Source of the DNA: Takakia lepidozioides
Lineage: Eukaryota; Streptophyta; Takakiopsida; Takakiales; Takakiaceae
Direction: 5' to 3'
NCBI GenBank assembly: GCA_030704615.1
Contig: CM060734.1
Span: 39,512,042-39,576,041 of the forward strand
Length of the DNA: 64,000 nucleotides
Under the pieces are notes generated by a model. It was given only the letters and a program-made list of their open reading frames with translations, did not search any database and had not been told where the DNA came from. How positions within the stretch are numbered: position 1 is the first letter of the stretch; each line of letters starts with the position of its first letter. Position numbers and translations under genes: made by a program. Of this stretch, positions 15,371-29,900 are shown in pieces.

Positions 15371-16431
15371 CTAGAAAATATGAACAATGTCATAGCAAAT
15401 CTGAGTAATGTCAAGGGCACAGCTTTGGGCCAGGGTCATCACACATGCAGTCTCGCTGAAGTTACTCTAGTTTACTCGTTCAGAAAGCCAAAGTATTGTC
15501 AATGACAAAGGTATGGACATGCAGCAAAACAGAGCCAGACATCTAACAACATAACCTAGAATTGCCAGGACCATTACTTTGGTAGGATACGTCCAGAATA
15601 GTACGAAGGACTGTCCAACCAGCCCCCACACACAAGTTCAGTGCATCAATCAGTACAAGGTGCTGAGCATACATGCTTTTCCTACCATCACCTCCTTCAA
15701 CACAGCAAACAGATGAAGAACTCTGCACCTAGGTTCCCCTAAAAACCTTTCATCTGTAAGGATCTTCACCAATCTAACAAAAACTCAACTCGACCAGATA
15801 CTTTCATGGCAGAGGGGCGTCGTCGCTTAAATTAATTCACTCATTCCGCTACCCGTTTCAGCCATGAAACATAAGCAAGTGCATGTCCTCGAAAATTATG
15901 AGGAACAGCCTAAGAGCGCCACTGGTAAAGATACGGAGGGTCAAATGCCATGAAAGGTAATCCGCTGCCATGAATCGAAGTAAGAGAAGATGTCGAACTT
16001 GGTTTTGGCTGCGATACCTGCTGATGCTAGTATCATGATCACAAAATAGCAAAGAAAGCCTTCGACTTCCGTCAGGGCTAGAACTCCTGCTATCACACCC
16101 CCCACAATAGACAAAAATGTGCGGCTGTGCCCCACAAGACATGCCCACTGTGTATCAGCTACACTCTCAGGTCCACTCAACTACTACACGCCTCATCTCC
16201 CTCCAATTCCTCGCTCAGGTTGGTCGGAACACTACCATCCATTGCAGCGCTTCAGCAGATTGTTGGGCGACAGAGATATTCAATGCAGTGGAACACACCT
16301 CAGGTAGATAATCCGCATGTTGTGTTGAATGTTTTCAGCACTGTAAGCGGGGGGGGGGGCCTTTTCGCATCGTCACTCTTCTTCGATTCTTTCGAGGTAA
16401 CCGGTGATGCGGAGCGCGATGCTGGTGCCAT
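15371..16431 (-). pseudogene. EMC6: EMC6, ER membrane protein complex subunit 6 (damaged or misassembled)
   Basis: EMC6 is a small membrane subunit of the ER insertase complex. Exon 1 (16431-16299): a Ser/Lys/Pro-rich start beginning MAPASRSASP, a run of 11 C, then S-A-E-N-I-Q-H-N-M-R-I-I-Y-L. Exon 2 (16124-about 15941): S-R-T-F-L-S-I-V-G-G-V-I-A-G, G-F-L-C-Y-F-V-I-M and K-F-D-I-F-S-Y-F-D-S-W, the family core. Exon 3 (about 15632-15591): SFVLFWT. Exon 4 (15400-15371): YDIVHIF and stop. Problems: the C-run is one base off frame, exon 2 runs into TGA without a clear donor, exon 3 lacks an AG acceptor, and exon 4 looks one base short. Either a decaying gene or assembly indels. Identity is firm, state is not. 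Confidence 0.75.
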
Positions 16432-17934
16432 GGCTGCCAGAGCTCCCTTTCCCGTACACTCTTCACTGCTCCTCACCTTCTTTCTACAAATCGCTTGATT
16501 CAACCTCACCCACTCACATCAAGTTGAAGGAATTCACAATTCATTCGGTCACTCGCTTCTCGCTGCCCTTGCAAGCACACGCATGTCCGTTGAATATCGC
16601 ACAGAGGAGAACAAGTGAAAACATTGGGAACACTCTTAGCTTGAACTTGCACACAAACTCACACTCTCTTTAAAAATTCCACATTCATCCAATGCTGCAA
16701 CGACAACGAACACTGTTTGAACACTAGAAAATCACCCAGATTCAGAGCCCAAAGCATCCTAGCAATACGCTATAATCATCCAATTTTTTTGCTTTCCAGC
16801 CATATGCAGAGTGGTTATACAAGAGATAGGTACTTAGAAGGGACTTCGTCTTGATTACTTATCACAAGAATAGCCAAAGGACAAGACGAATACACACCCT
16901 TTGACAATATGTCCTGCGCATAGAAAAAGTAAAAGAGCAGAGAGTGGGTGCATTAATAAGTTATGGGGGGAAACTTTGACCTCCCTCCATTGTATCAATC
17001 ACAGTTTTAAGGTCTCAATCATGCACAGAATATAGACACAATTGAAGTACTTGGGAAGGTTAAGAAAATGACAGTCACCCGCTAATCCGATCGGATGTTG
17101 ACTTGAAGTTTAAGTCAGTTGCAACATTGAAGGTCAAAATTACATGACCACCCAACTAAGACATCCAATTAAATGCAATTCATCTGAACTCTAGAAACAG
17201 AATATCAGTGCCATCAAGCATTAGAGCAGCAGTGCAGTAGACAGACATAAAACACATGCATTATCCGATTTCATTTGGACCAGGTACTACCTTAGAGCTG
17301 AACAATCTAGCAAGGTGAAAGCTGAATGATTGCTTGCCCTGGTTGTAACTTGAAGGGGCCAAAAGATTGGGCCTGGAGAATTTGCTTCCTGTGTCATATT
17401 TGTTCCATTTCAGATTTAGCACTTGAAATGTTCAGAGCCACTAGTGTACTACTTCGCAACCTCATACAAGGGTCCGGGCTCGAGACCACATCTTCTGTCC
17501 AATGTCTTAGTGAAGCCACCTGAAAACTCAACTAGAGACTCTCTAAATAAGACGGACAGCATCCACATCCTGAAACCAGGACAAAATGCAACCATCAAGA
17601 ATGATATTTAAACAAGGGACCCAGAATGATATCAACCAGATTTGAGATAAAACCACAGGACTGACTTCCCAAACTTAAATCTGGAAAATGCATCTACCTT
17701 TTTGCCCAGTGGAGTTGTGCCATGACCTGATTTCGCTTTGTGAATCTGTGCACAGATGCTCTAATCCAATTGTTGGGTTCTGCATATGGTAGGGACTACA
17801 TAGGAGTTCAGAGTTTTGAAGTTATCTAATTTGGCTCAACTCCTATTTTGCTGATGCTTATTAGTAGGAGAACATGGCACGAAGTGCGTGAGAAACCATG
17901 AGTGTCGAAAATACTGACTACCTTCACTACCTTT
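16432..17934. other. Intergenic region between EMC6 start and NRPA2 end
   Basis: Both neighbours are on the minus strand, so this holds the NRPA2 3' flank and the EMC6 promoter. I see no further exon, RNA gene or element. Confidence 0.5.
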
Positions 17935-20900
17935 CTACTGATCGTCCGATATAGAGAGAGTCAACTTAATATTCATGGCTGCCAGCTCAGCAGCTAGATA
18001 TCTAAAAACGTAGGGCATGGCCACCCTCTCGATGCCTCTACTAGTGTTGCACACACGACAAATAACCTTGTTGCCCTTACCACCTCCAAAAGGAAGGCCT
18101 ATACCAAACCCAACACTGCCTTTGCTGGGGGACAGAGGCAAGGGGGACAGAAGGCTACCACAGAGTGAGCACACATCTGCTGTGTGGTAGTCTGAGCATG
18201 CATGCAGTCGGTCATGCAGCAAGAACGCTGCACCATGGGCCAGTAGGGCGTCACGCTCCATCTCCCCAAACCGAATTCCTCCCCCAAATTTTCGGCCTTT
18301 TACTGGCTGTCTTGTTACTGGATTCACAGGCCCCATTGAACGTACCTGTTCAAGAATAAAAGGGTATTCATCACATATTCTTACAGGCCCGGCCAGCAAG
18401 TGCCCATACCTTGGAGCTTAAGCCTCTAAAACCAGGCCAGGAAAAAGAGCCATGTAAGGGCAGTTGGGGAAGAAAATTGGGTTCAGCAGACCAGTAAAAT
18501 GCAGGCAAGTATCACCCTCAGAAAGGTCCACTTTTCAACTGCTTCACTAATGCCTCTCTGACAAGATACAAAAAGGGAGAACCTCCAAAAAACACCCCCC
18601 CAACCGTCTCTCCTCTCTTGCTCCTCAAAATGTTGATACCTGATACTTGTCAGACACCATGTGTCGCAATCGCTGGTAGTAAACCACACCAATATAGATT
18701 TCACATTTGAGCTCTGTGCCCAGTAGCCCACTGTACATCACCTCAGTACCGTGGTGGTTGAATCCGTATGACACCAGCTGCTTCCCAACCTCATCGATTG
18801 CTGATCCTTGAGCACCTTTCAACTTTCTGGTCCTATCCTTACGACTTGAAGACCCTTTAGTCTCATCCAACTCCTTTAATTCACAGTTTTTGAAAGGTGT
18901 TGCATCGACAAAATGACCCCCCAAAGTGCCTGCCTGTTAACAGCAGGGAAAGGAAGTTGCCAGTAAGTAACATAGGTGTATATAACTAGGCGCATGTAGT
19001 TGAACTAAAGTACCCTACCTCTCTAGTGGGGAGCTTTGATTGCAAATTGCTCCAGAATGGCAGCAACCAACAAGCAAGAACAACAAACAATGTGTTGGAG
19101 AAAGCTTCCAAGTCATGCAAACAAGGCACATAGTCCTCCAGTACCACCATATCTAACAGTATCCTTGTGCTAGCTGATTTGGAGAAAGATTTATGTCAAG
19201 TTATAAAGATTGTACTCATAAGACATTGTTTGCCGTAGCCTTGTGGCCATTGACCCCGCGCCCAGTTTGAGCGGAAACAAAAGGGACAGAACCTACCTCT
19301 GTCAGGGGCTGACGTTGGTAGTAAGACTTACCTTCATATATAGAATTAATCCGGGTTTTCCAGATATCCTCTAGAAATCCCTTCACACAAGCATCAATCT
19401 GCTGTGTGTGATTTGCCCAAAAACTAGGCCTCAGGAGGGCCTGGGCTTTTGGCTCAGCCTCGAGATTTTCAAAGTTGGTAAACAGAGGTACAGGCACAAT
19501 TCCCTTGATAGATTTGAAGAGAGCGTCTCTTTGGTGAGAGAACCCCGGACAGTGTATCAGAAAATGAATACTGTCTTCAGGTTGCCCACACAACGGGCAA
19601 TTGCACTCTCCCTTTCCTCTCTGCTTCTGTTTGCTGCTCAAAGGTAGGCTTCCTGCCCTGAGTTTAAATTCAGTCTAGTGCCGAGAGTGGGTGGGTGTAA
19701 GAAGAGTTTACTCTTGGAAGTATTCGGAAATCAAGACCAACCATGGCTCCAATGTGAGGTTGCCAATGTGGGCAGAGGGAAAGCAACACACTACTAGACT
19801 TTCACCACAAACCAGGAGCCTTAACCATTTCAAACCAAGCAGTATATTCTCTGTCCTATTGGTCTAGCACTTTCTCTCTCTATTGTTTGAGGAGGAAGGG
19901 GGAGGCACCCCAGAACGAACTTTTAGACACCAAAAACCTCAAGTCACTAACTTCACAACCCAAGAATCGCCATCCCACAGTATGAGACACCAGACTATCC
20001 TCTCCTTTTGTTTCAAAGTTCTTGTTTGCCTTATTCTTTGTCCCCTGAGCTCTTTGAGCTCTTAACAGATGATATTAAGTGTCTGGCAACCTACGATCAA
20101 GAGGGACTCTGTCATCACCCAATGTTTAGTGTATTTTAATGTGCAGTTTTGATGTTCCACTTGTCCATGGGTCGTGTGGACATTATAGCACAACCCTCAT
20201 CCAAAATAGGAAAGACACAAGAAAGAGAGAACCACGCCGGTTTAATTCTATGTTGACTAGGAATACACAGGAATACCTTAGCAGCCATAGACTCCAAAAG
20301 CATTCCAATTGTCATTCGAGATGGAAATGCATGAGGATTGATGATGATGTCAGGACGCATGCCAGTAACTGCGGAAAAAGGCATATCAACATCAGGCCAT
20401 AGCTGTGACAGCACTCCCTTCTGACCATGCCGACTGCTGAATTTATCTCCTATCTGAGGGTTCCGGCCATGTCGCATCCGTATGGTCACCTGATAAGAAA
20501 AACATTACACTAGTGTCATGCTCTTGCAAATAAAGAAAAACTGTTACCACTAGTGTTGTCAATTCCCATATGGTAACCACCTGGCCAGTAGACTGCAGGA
20601 TTATTTATGCTGGACATGGGCACCTATGTACGAAATTTCATTGTGACCACTTACACCCCCCATTTATGTTTCCCAATGCTGCTTCCAGATATTCCAAATG
20701 CCATCTGCCCTCCTCTGGACCACATGGCATAATCTTGAACATGAGTTTGACCCGGGACCAGCTACCACCTATCCACCCTCCCCTGACCACTGGGCTCTCA
20801 GTTGAAATAACCATCGTGTAGACTAGATCCTGCAAACCCACACACCTTTTGAAGTGGATCCTTGTTGTGTGTCCCAACAGCAGCTACATAATCCACCACT

Positions 20901-23900
20901 GCAGCCTCGGAGCCCTTTATTTTTGACATCTTTGCATATCCAGTCATCGTATTCAATACACTACAGTAGGGATCTCCCTCTTCCAACACCTGTGACACCA
21001 CATTCATAGAACTATAGAGTGGCACAGGTGGTAAAACATTGGCAGCCTGTTCCAAGATGGCAAAGCTTGCAGTCCTTCCACAGGCTCTCCGTCCGGAATA
21101 TCCAAGATGATCATATCGCAAGAGCTGGAAGAGAGTGGCTATTGCTAGGAAGGAACTTCAGTGCATTCAAAGTCTTGCAAACCTTAGCAAAAATGGTCAA
21201 GGAGTTTGCCATAATTAGCAATGGAGCAGTAAACTCCTATCACAGGTAACCTAATGTAATCTAGTCCTGGATGGGTATATGCAGGAAGTTGAGTCAGACA
21301 TCCGAGATTAATCTAGCAGGTGTATGTGATACCTGGCCAATATGAGGAAGCCCATCATAGTCAATATATTTTGCTTCTTTTTCAGCAAGCTCTAGTCCCC
21401 TTGTCCTGCTAGAGGTCCCAGACCGTCTGAACACGTTCACAATGCCATCACCCTTCTGCCGCAATCGCGTCAAATCAATGGTCTCTGTCTGCAGCCACCC
21501 ATACACAAACTGGTCACCCTTTGGCAAAGCCAGAAAAATGACAGGCAAAGAGTGGAGAGCTTGGAAATTTGGAGGTTGAAAGTGAACTTCTGCAACTCAA
21601 GTACCTAATAGTTTGGCTGTTCATTTAAATATGCATTCATTGAAATTTATACTCTAACATTCAGATTCCACTGAGCAACACAATTACATCCGCCAGAGAC
21701 AACCAACGGCTCTCAGCAAATCAAATAGATTCAGATGAGTGGACCTTATACACTTGCCCATGACACATCCCACGCTCCATTGATGACTTGTTTAGAATCA
21801 TGGCGTCCTCCATGTCATACCTTTGGACCGCAGCAACAACAACAACCACGTAACTACTTAGTGACTACACTATCTATGTAGTGAAAAACACTCTTGGTGG
21901 TGAGTGATGGTACACATTGCCAAGACTTCAATCATAGCAGTGGCTGTTACCAGCTCAGTTTCACCAGTGTAGCTGGGTAGAAGCAGAGTACCTCAAGGGA
22001 TGAGTGCTGGCTAGTGGCAAGCACTGTCAAGGTCACCTTACTGGGTCCTTCTCAACATCCGACTCAAAAGGATCCCAGGCAACTGGCAATGTGTCAGGAC
22101 AAGGCTCTGGAGAGGCCTTATATGGACCAGACTGCAGATGTACAAATTACTTAAGAAAGGAAATTATGCCCAGCCTCAGAATCTTTGAGCATTGAATGCA
22201 TCAGACATGACCTGTCTAGCCCCCAGTAATATCTTTCCTGGTGCCTGAGTTTGAATAAAAGACCTTCCGTCCTTCCTTATGTCTGGCTACTTCAATGAGA
22301 CTGTCCCCTCTATCGAGGGAAGATGATGTTCATAGATTGCAAAATTGATGGAGTGCTTCTATATTCTGCCAGTTCAGAGTAAAACTCCAAACTGGCATTT
22401 AACAAGAAATCCAGTCAAGGAAAGATAGATGAAGATTCAAAACACTTTGCGAGATGTGACCATAGATCAGAAAAGCGTAAGAACAGATTCCAGAGAACAG
22501 TAAATAGACAACGAAAGAAGACAAAACAAAGATAATGTCAGTGTAAAAACTGAAAGAGTAGGCAGATAAAGAAACCGACAAATACAACTGCAGCCTTGTA
22601 CCTAGAGAGTCAATTGCAGAGTACAAGACAATCCAGCTATTCCCTGATATAGCCATCAATAGCTGCTAAGACTCCCACTGACTTCATAAGTTCCCGGCAT
22701 TCTGAATCCATACCCAGTGTATGCAAGCACAGCTACAATGGCATTGGTGCCTGTTGGAAATTGATCCATATGGTACTTGTTCCAAGCTGCTGTTTGTGCC
22801 ACAGGTCTTTGAGGCGTCTGCAAGCAAAAAGGGCAACATCACACTTCAGTGCACAATAATAGCTTCTAGCACACAGAAATAAAAAAACAATGGTTTTCAG
22901 TGAGTGCAATCGGCTGGTGCACAAATACCAGACAACCCTACTGCCTCAACACGGCAACCTACCAGGTCCCATTTCCATCTTAGATACACATGATACAGAT
23001 ATAAAGAAGCAAGAAGGAACTTACATCCACAGGAAGCTCAAGGAGTTTCTGGGGCCAAAAAGCAAAGAGAAAACAAGACAGAAAATTGGGCACCCCAACA
23101 GCCAGCCACCACAGCCACAATAAAAGAGAAAACAAACAGACCTTATGACATCCACAGAGCAAACTTCTGCGAATTTGTAAGCACAAATCATTGGGAAGCA
23201 ATTAACTATTCAAATCTTTTCTCTTGTACACAAGATTTGATGACACTAAAAAATGCTCTAATGCATGCCTTGATCATGAGAAGGCAGCACAGGCAACAGA
23301 ATCAGCTAAAACCTGTGCATTTGAGACCACGCCTAGCAGCTTACTGCTCAGAACACACATCATTTCTATCTGTAGGTTCGATTCATCGACTTGCATGCAG
23401 ATCCAAATGTTCATCCACATGATCTCTTTTCATTTTGATTTAAGACGCACCTGAAGGCGGTACAGCTTGTTGTCGGTGCGGAATGGCAATGATTGAGCAG
23501 GAAACCCCATCGTTTGTTTACCCATCTGCAACTCAGGACTAAATCAACTGTATGCTCTTAATTCAGCCTGAAATCTCAAGGGTTCATTGCTGGGCTTGGA
23601 AAAGGCTTCTTCCAGGCAGTACAATAACTTAGAGATTCATCAACAGTGTAAAGACCTCATTGGCAGCTTGTTTACGAGTGGAGCACATGGCATGCTGAAA
23701 AACACAAAATGAGGTAGTCCGTGACCTGGCATTGGTACATGTTACGAGGGCTCTGATTGTGATCTGACCATGGTGTCAGGCTAGCTACCACACTCAGCAT
23801 GGCTGTGGGATGTGTCTCCTCATGTGTTGCCGTAGAGACAGCATTTTCTCTTCCTCCTTCTCCTCCATCAGGGCATCTGATTTCCATGTATGCCTGCACA

Positions 23901-26900
23901 CTCCAATGTTTATAAATGTCAAAGGTTGATCAATCCTACAAGATCCCCACAGATAATTATTATTGCAGGCAAGTGTCCAGTTGCCCTGGTCTACACTGTC
24001 CCTCTGTCAGCTTTGCCTGCTAGTTCATACGTAGGTTTGGTAAGAAAGGGCAACCGACTTATAGTTTAACCCGTCCTGAGCTTCAAGGAAAGAGCTCTCT
24101 CTCAGATATCATCAGCAAGCACTTGCTGGTGGGAAGAACCAGCAAACATTGAACAATCACAATCTTTTATACTGCTGCAAATTGCCCAGTGATGTGGCCT
24201 GAGACAGGGTTATTCCCCTGGTAGGGCATTCACGTGTCTCGGTGAAAGATTGGGGAACAACATTTCCCCAGTTGCACTCTAACTGACCACCTATTCGTGG
24301 AGAAACAGGCCTCCTGTGCCAGTTCTGATATCTGCATATTCAATCAACACTGGCATACTTAAGCCCACGTTGTTGGGAGCTTTGTGACAGCTGTGGCAAT
24401 GTCCCATTGAGTTTCCAAACCCGAGAGGAACTGAGTCCCACAACTGGTTCTGAGAGGGATACTATCCATCAAGGCTGTGCTATCATGGTTTATGCCATAG
24501 TCAATAGCCAAGTCACATGTACATCTAAGTGTGAACTCCTAAGCAGAGGCAGCAGTCCCAGCACGTCAAGGAGGTATTACCGCTTACACTTTAAAAGGCA
24601 TCAGTCTTCTCAGTTCTTTCCTTTTCTGTCATGTCCAATACTAGGAAATGACTTGCATCAGCACAAGAAGTAGTCCAACCCAAACAAACCTGCTCAAGGG
24701 GCCCGATTAGCTCCAATGCACCATCCTCCTGCAGCTGCCTTACAGGCCGCAGCATACGGGAGGGTGTTGTAAACAGAAAGAACCCGGGATACATTCCAGC
24801 TGATGTGCACGGTACATACGCCAACTCCAAGTCTGCTGGGACCTGTAATCAGAATATCAGGCAGTGTAGCTATCAAACTAGTTCCCTAATATCTTTTCCA
24901 ACAGACGCGTGCGCGTATGGAAGACAAATTACCAATAAACAAATGAATGCCTAACATCTGCTTTCATAGGATTCCAAGAAGCAAATGAAAAGCATTTATC
25001 ATGAGCAGAAGCAATGTCCAACTGTACATTCCATACATTATGCATACAGCAATGCTACAGGTTGCCCTTACTGTTCTAGTTTGACACATCTGGTGGAGAG
25101 ATGAGCACTTGCCTCGGACGACTTTTCAACCTTAAGGCAACGGAGACGGGCCACAGCAGCAGGGATGGTAGGGGTGTGCATATGGCCTATGACGCGGCCA
25201 TCCAGCAGTACCACTAGATAGTCAGGGGGTGCAAGTCGCGCTAGTGATGGTAGAGCTGGGATCATACCCAGGCCCACCAGTGTTGTGGTTATTATCTTAC
25301 GCATCCGCAAAGGCTCTTTCACCATACCTCGTGAATCTAAATCTGAAGAAATCTCTGCATAATATGCACACAGTACGCTTGTTAGAACAAGAAAAAGCCC
25401 TCCCCCTTTCCATAGACAGGAAAATCTGAAATACCCAAGCTAGGTGGACAAAACTTGAGCTTTTCTCCACAGTGGATCCACATCAGTGTTTTTGCTTCTG
25501 GCGAAAACCAGATTTTGACCTGGAAAATAGGTCAGCTACTTGTACAAAGGAACTATGGGGGTAAAATTGAAACAACTGCCAGAAAGCACCAGTATTTGAG
25601 CCTGATCTTGCTTATGTGGACCTGTTAAAACATGCCACCTATTATACAGCCTTTCTAACCCTGCCACCTCGTTATTCTTGCCACGTGGCCGCTGGGTAGA
25701 TTTTACACGTGGCCCTGGTAGTGATTTTGGAGAAATGAAAAGAAATAAACAACATTAGCCCCAAAACACCAATAGGAATGTATATTGAACTGCCAGAACT
25801 ACATAACCATTGCCCAAGGTGACTTCAATTCACAAGCACTTCGATACATCTGCTTATATAACAATTAAATCGTCCAATATGTGACAACTAATAGAATGAT
25901 TTTAAATTGACAAATTGGTGGGCATCACAAAAAGGTCGCTTACGGCATGCAGCCGTAAGGTGGTTGAGCAAACCACATGGAGTCCCATCAGGTGTATGTA
26001 CGGGGCACATAAATCCCCATGACCTGCATCAGTTCCACACATGCAAAACACAAAGTATTACAATTTCAAATACCTGGGAAGGAAACAACAAATGCAGTGA
26101 CATTGCTTTTACTAAGATACCTACACAACTGATAGCACATTTGCCTCTGCAAGAGAAAAACCTGATCAGCTTTCTACAGTTTAACAGAGGTTGATCTTTT
26201 CTTGTTTTAGTTGCCTCCTGTCTCCACAAGCTGGGATAGTGAATCACATTCTTTCAAATAAACCAGCATCAAGGACTTCAGTAGTTGAATCCCTCAGCAC
26301 TGACCCACCAACAAGCTTTCCAAGTACACGCAAGCTATGCACAATTTGCATTATCAAGTGGACACACATCAGGCTCCCAAGTTGCAAACAAGTGTGTGGA
26401 CTTGGTGCTCTCTGCATTGATGTGAGGCCAGAGATCAGGAGGAAAGAAGAGAAGCCAGAAGACATTTGCTTGCATTAAACTTGAATTGTTTCAAACAAAA
26501 AAATAATACTAAACAAGAGGAACTGATGGAGTGAAGAGTCAGGTAAAGCAAGATTATTACTCAGGTAGCAGTTTGCGCACAGTGGTGGTACGCAGCGTTG
26601 CAAAGAAGGCGCCTCTATGTACTGAGCGGAAGTGAGACAAGTAGCGCAAGAAGTTAAGCTTCTCTGCAACTACAGTGAATCCACTAGTCTGTCACAAACC
26701 AAACACCAACAAGCACAACATCCAAGAGTCTAATTAATTTCACCCAGAAAAGAACACAAACTACAAATAGACATTGCTGGGAACAGGTTGGCAAGACGAT
26801 GGAGACAAAAAGCAATCAACTTGAAATCAGTTCAGACTAGACCTGCTGAAGATCCAAGCCTGATTGGCTGACAAGGTTGCCAGTGTTGAGCAGGTACTCC

Positions 26901-29900
26901 ACCTTCTTGCTTATATCAGATGGTGGTACCCTTTCAACGACCTTCTGCACCTGATTGACTGCCATCCATATTGATCAATATTGTAAAGCATTTTTCATTG
27001 TCAAAAAGCTTACTAAGCTTTCTGAGTCAAAGAAATTTTGATGGAGCATTCTTAAGATAATCAATTTCAGCTTAAGAAGCCATCATGAACAACCATCTAA
27101 CGTAAGTGGATGACAAGTTCACAGTAACGTAACCCCTTCAAGCTCCTAGTGCGAAGATTTTACTGCCCGCTGAGAGGTTTACAAATGCATGTATCATCAT
27201 CATGTTAGCATAGTGGGGTGTTTTCCAGCTGGCCAGATCACGTCCATCTAGCATGAGCACTGTGTGACTGGCTGCTCTTCACATCCAGCCGACTCAAATC
27301 AAGGACAGCCTATTAGGCCACACACATCACCTGTCCAACCACTTCTGAACTGCAACATAGATATAGCACAACTAGCCCCTGGTGGGTTGGGCAAACTGCC
27401 AGTGCCTCACCAGGCTAGACCAATCACGACTCCCAACAAGCCCATGAACATCTCAAATAGAGTGAGAAACAATCAACGACAAAAGATGTCCCTACAGTTT
27501 AGAATGAAGTATACCCACTACCTACCACAGGGATTCCCAAAGGTTAAATAAAAGACGGCAGCAGCATTCCAATGTTAGTGCACCATCATCAAGAAAAAGT
27601 TCAGTAAGGGAAAAATGTGATGGCGAAAGAGCCTACAATCTTGGAGGTCAAATTGAGCAGGTCTCTCCTTCATCTCATTTGTCAGCTGCGATTTCACCTT
27701 CAGCAACCAATCTTGCATCCTGTCCTGCATGCAACATGGCAGTTGCAAATAAGCCCAGTCTATGGACTAAGGGCCGCTATGGATGGTATGTAGTTCCTAA
27801 CACTCCAGCTATCAAAGGCCTCAAGCACACCATGAGATAATAAACTGCAGTTGGCTTGCCCTCCTTGAAACCTGGGCAAGCTGCAACTCACCCAAAGGTC
27901 AAGAAGTGTAAGCAAGAAATCCCTTCAAAGCCATCACCACTCAGCTATGAATTGTGGAGATATAAAGCCACCTTTGAATGCACATAACAATATGCGTCCA
28001 AAACAAGGCAAGATTGAGACAGATGCCTGCCTTCACAGAAAGGTTCAAAAGGTGACCAGGCAGTAGAACTTGTTGATGCTGCAAAGCATCAGCATTGTCT
28101 GGTGCTGCTGTTCCATCTGCTATAGCAAACAGCTTCTGTAGCATAAATCTGCAAGCCCAGAAAACAGAGAAAGTGATAAGAGAAAAAGTGCAGTGTTCAC
28201 GACAAATATGAAAATACAGAAGCATCTCCCAGCATCCTCCAAATGGTCACTTGCAGGAATGCAATGGAATTCACAAATGAACCCTCTAGTTTGTCTATCA
28301 CTTTGGCTGAGCCCCCTGTGGCAGCAATTCAGAAAAGAACCTTCACAGACATCTGATGGTGGGATAAATCTCTCTAACCAAGCAAACTGGTAAAAACTGA
28401 TTACTCAACACCACTGCACGTATCGCCATAACACTAGAGACCGAAGCAATGCCAGGTCACAAATGCCCCAATTTCCTGTATGAAATTAGAAGAAGTCCCA
28501 AAACTCAACTTGAGAAGTGAAGCAAGCTGCTACAAAAACGAAGTTTGAAGTCCCAAGGACTGTCTATACGCAACATATCAAAATAATAACTGCAGTCTCA
28601 GCACCCTTTCTTACAATAGCACCTCTTCAAATCAGCAACACAAATAGAAACATCAGTTTGGGATCAAGATAAGAAGCAAATGGTGGTTAAGACTGCAAAG
28701 AGTCCAGCGGGAAGAAGGATTCAGGGAGCGCATGACCACAACACATGATCATTGGGAAGATGTTCAAAATAACAAAACGCTGCCCTGAGCAAAGAAGCTA
28801 CCACATGACATACTATGGTATCACTTCAGGGGAGTGACTATTACATTAGAACGGAAACAAGAATAAAAAGTAAGAGTACATGAGGAGGTTGAACTTGTCG
28901 CAGGGGTTGTCCAAATGGCATAGTACATAATCTGCCAACACCTTTTCACCCACCTGTTCACAATTGCTACAAATTAAATCCCAAATAAGAACAACCCTTT
29001 CATGCATCTGATTTTAATGCAGCACTGAGCAGAGAAGAACAAAATTAAAGACAGACTATCGTCAGCTAGCTCTGAGAGTAAGACCCACTTCCATGCATTC
29101 CCAGTGTGAAGTTACTTTCATTGAACTAAAACAAGAGAGCTCAGTACTCTGACAGAGCTAAAAGCTGTGACCATTAGTTGTGGAATGGTTCATAGCAATC
29201 AAATGTGGAAACAACTTACTGCAGCAGCTGATTGCATGTCCAGCACATCCAACACAGGCCGAAATCTCTCTCCTGCAAAAAGGCATCCAAAACTTCCTTA
29301 CTAATTGTATCTTATTTACTTTCATTTATCTTTCACAACCAGTTCCTTACACCCCTCATTTCAAGTGCACAAATCAGCATCCCATAAGACCGAGGGACCC
29401 AAACACTGACATGGTAAAAAAGAGAATGGTCAAATGCCTACCAAGGTATTGCAGGCACTCGTGCCGTGTAAAAAGCGCAAATTGCCTAACTTCTTCTATT
29501 ATGATTCTAGCCCTTTGGCTCACAAATTCAGTGCCGACAGCACCCTTTGTGCCTTTCTTAGTTTCCTTCTGTACAGAAGTTAGTTGCTCATACATCTCCC
29601 ACTCATTTGTCTCAATTAGCGCCTGCCATCAGATGCAAGTACTAAATTAGTCCTCAGCCACTATAGATACATTCGACCCACAGGATATACCATGCACAAG
29701 CTAACTTCTCCTTGTATCCTTTGGAAGTCAAGTAGAATTTTGTGTTGAACTTTGGAAATTTGCAACGGTGCATGGGTGGAGTATGATGTGAGGGGCATTC
29801 TAGCCAAGTCAGAACGAAATGCAGCAGATTAATGGTGAATGCACCAAGAGGAAGTGACCTGACATTATACAAGATCGAGGCAATGACAACAACCCGACCT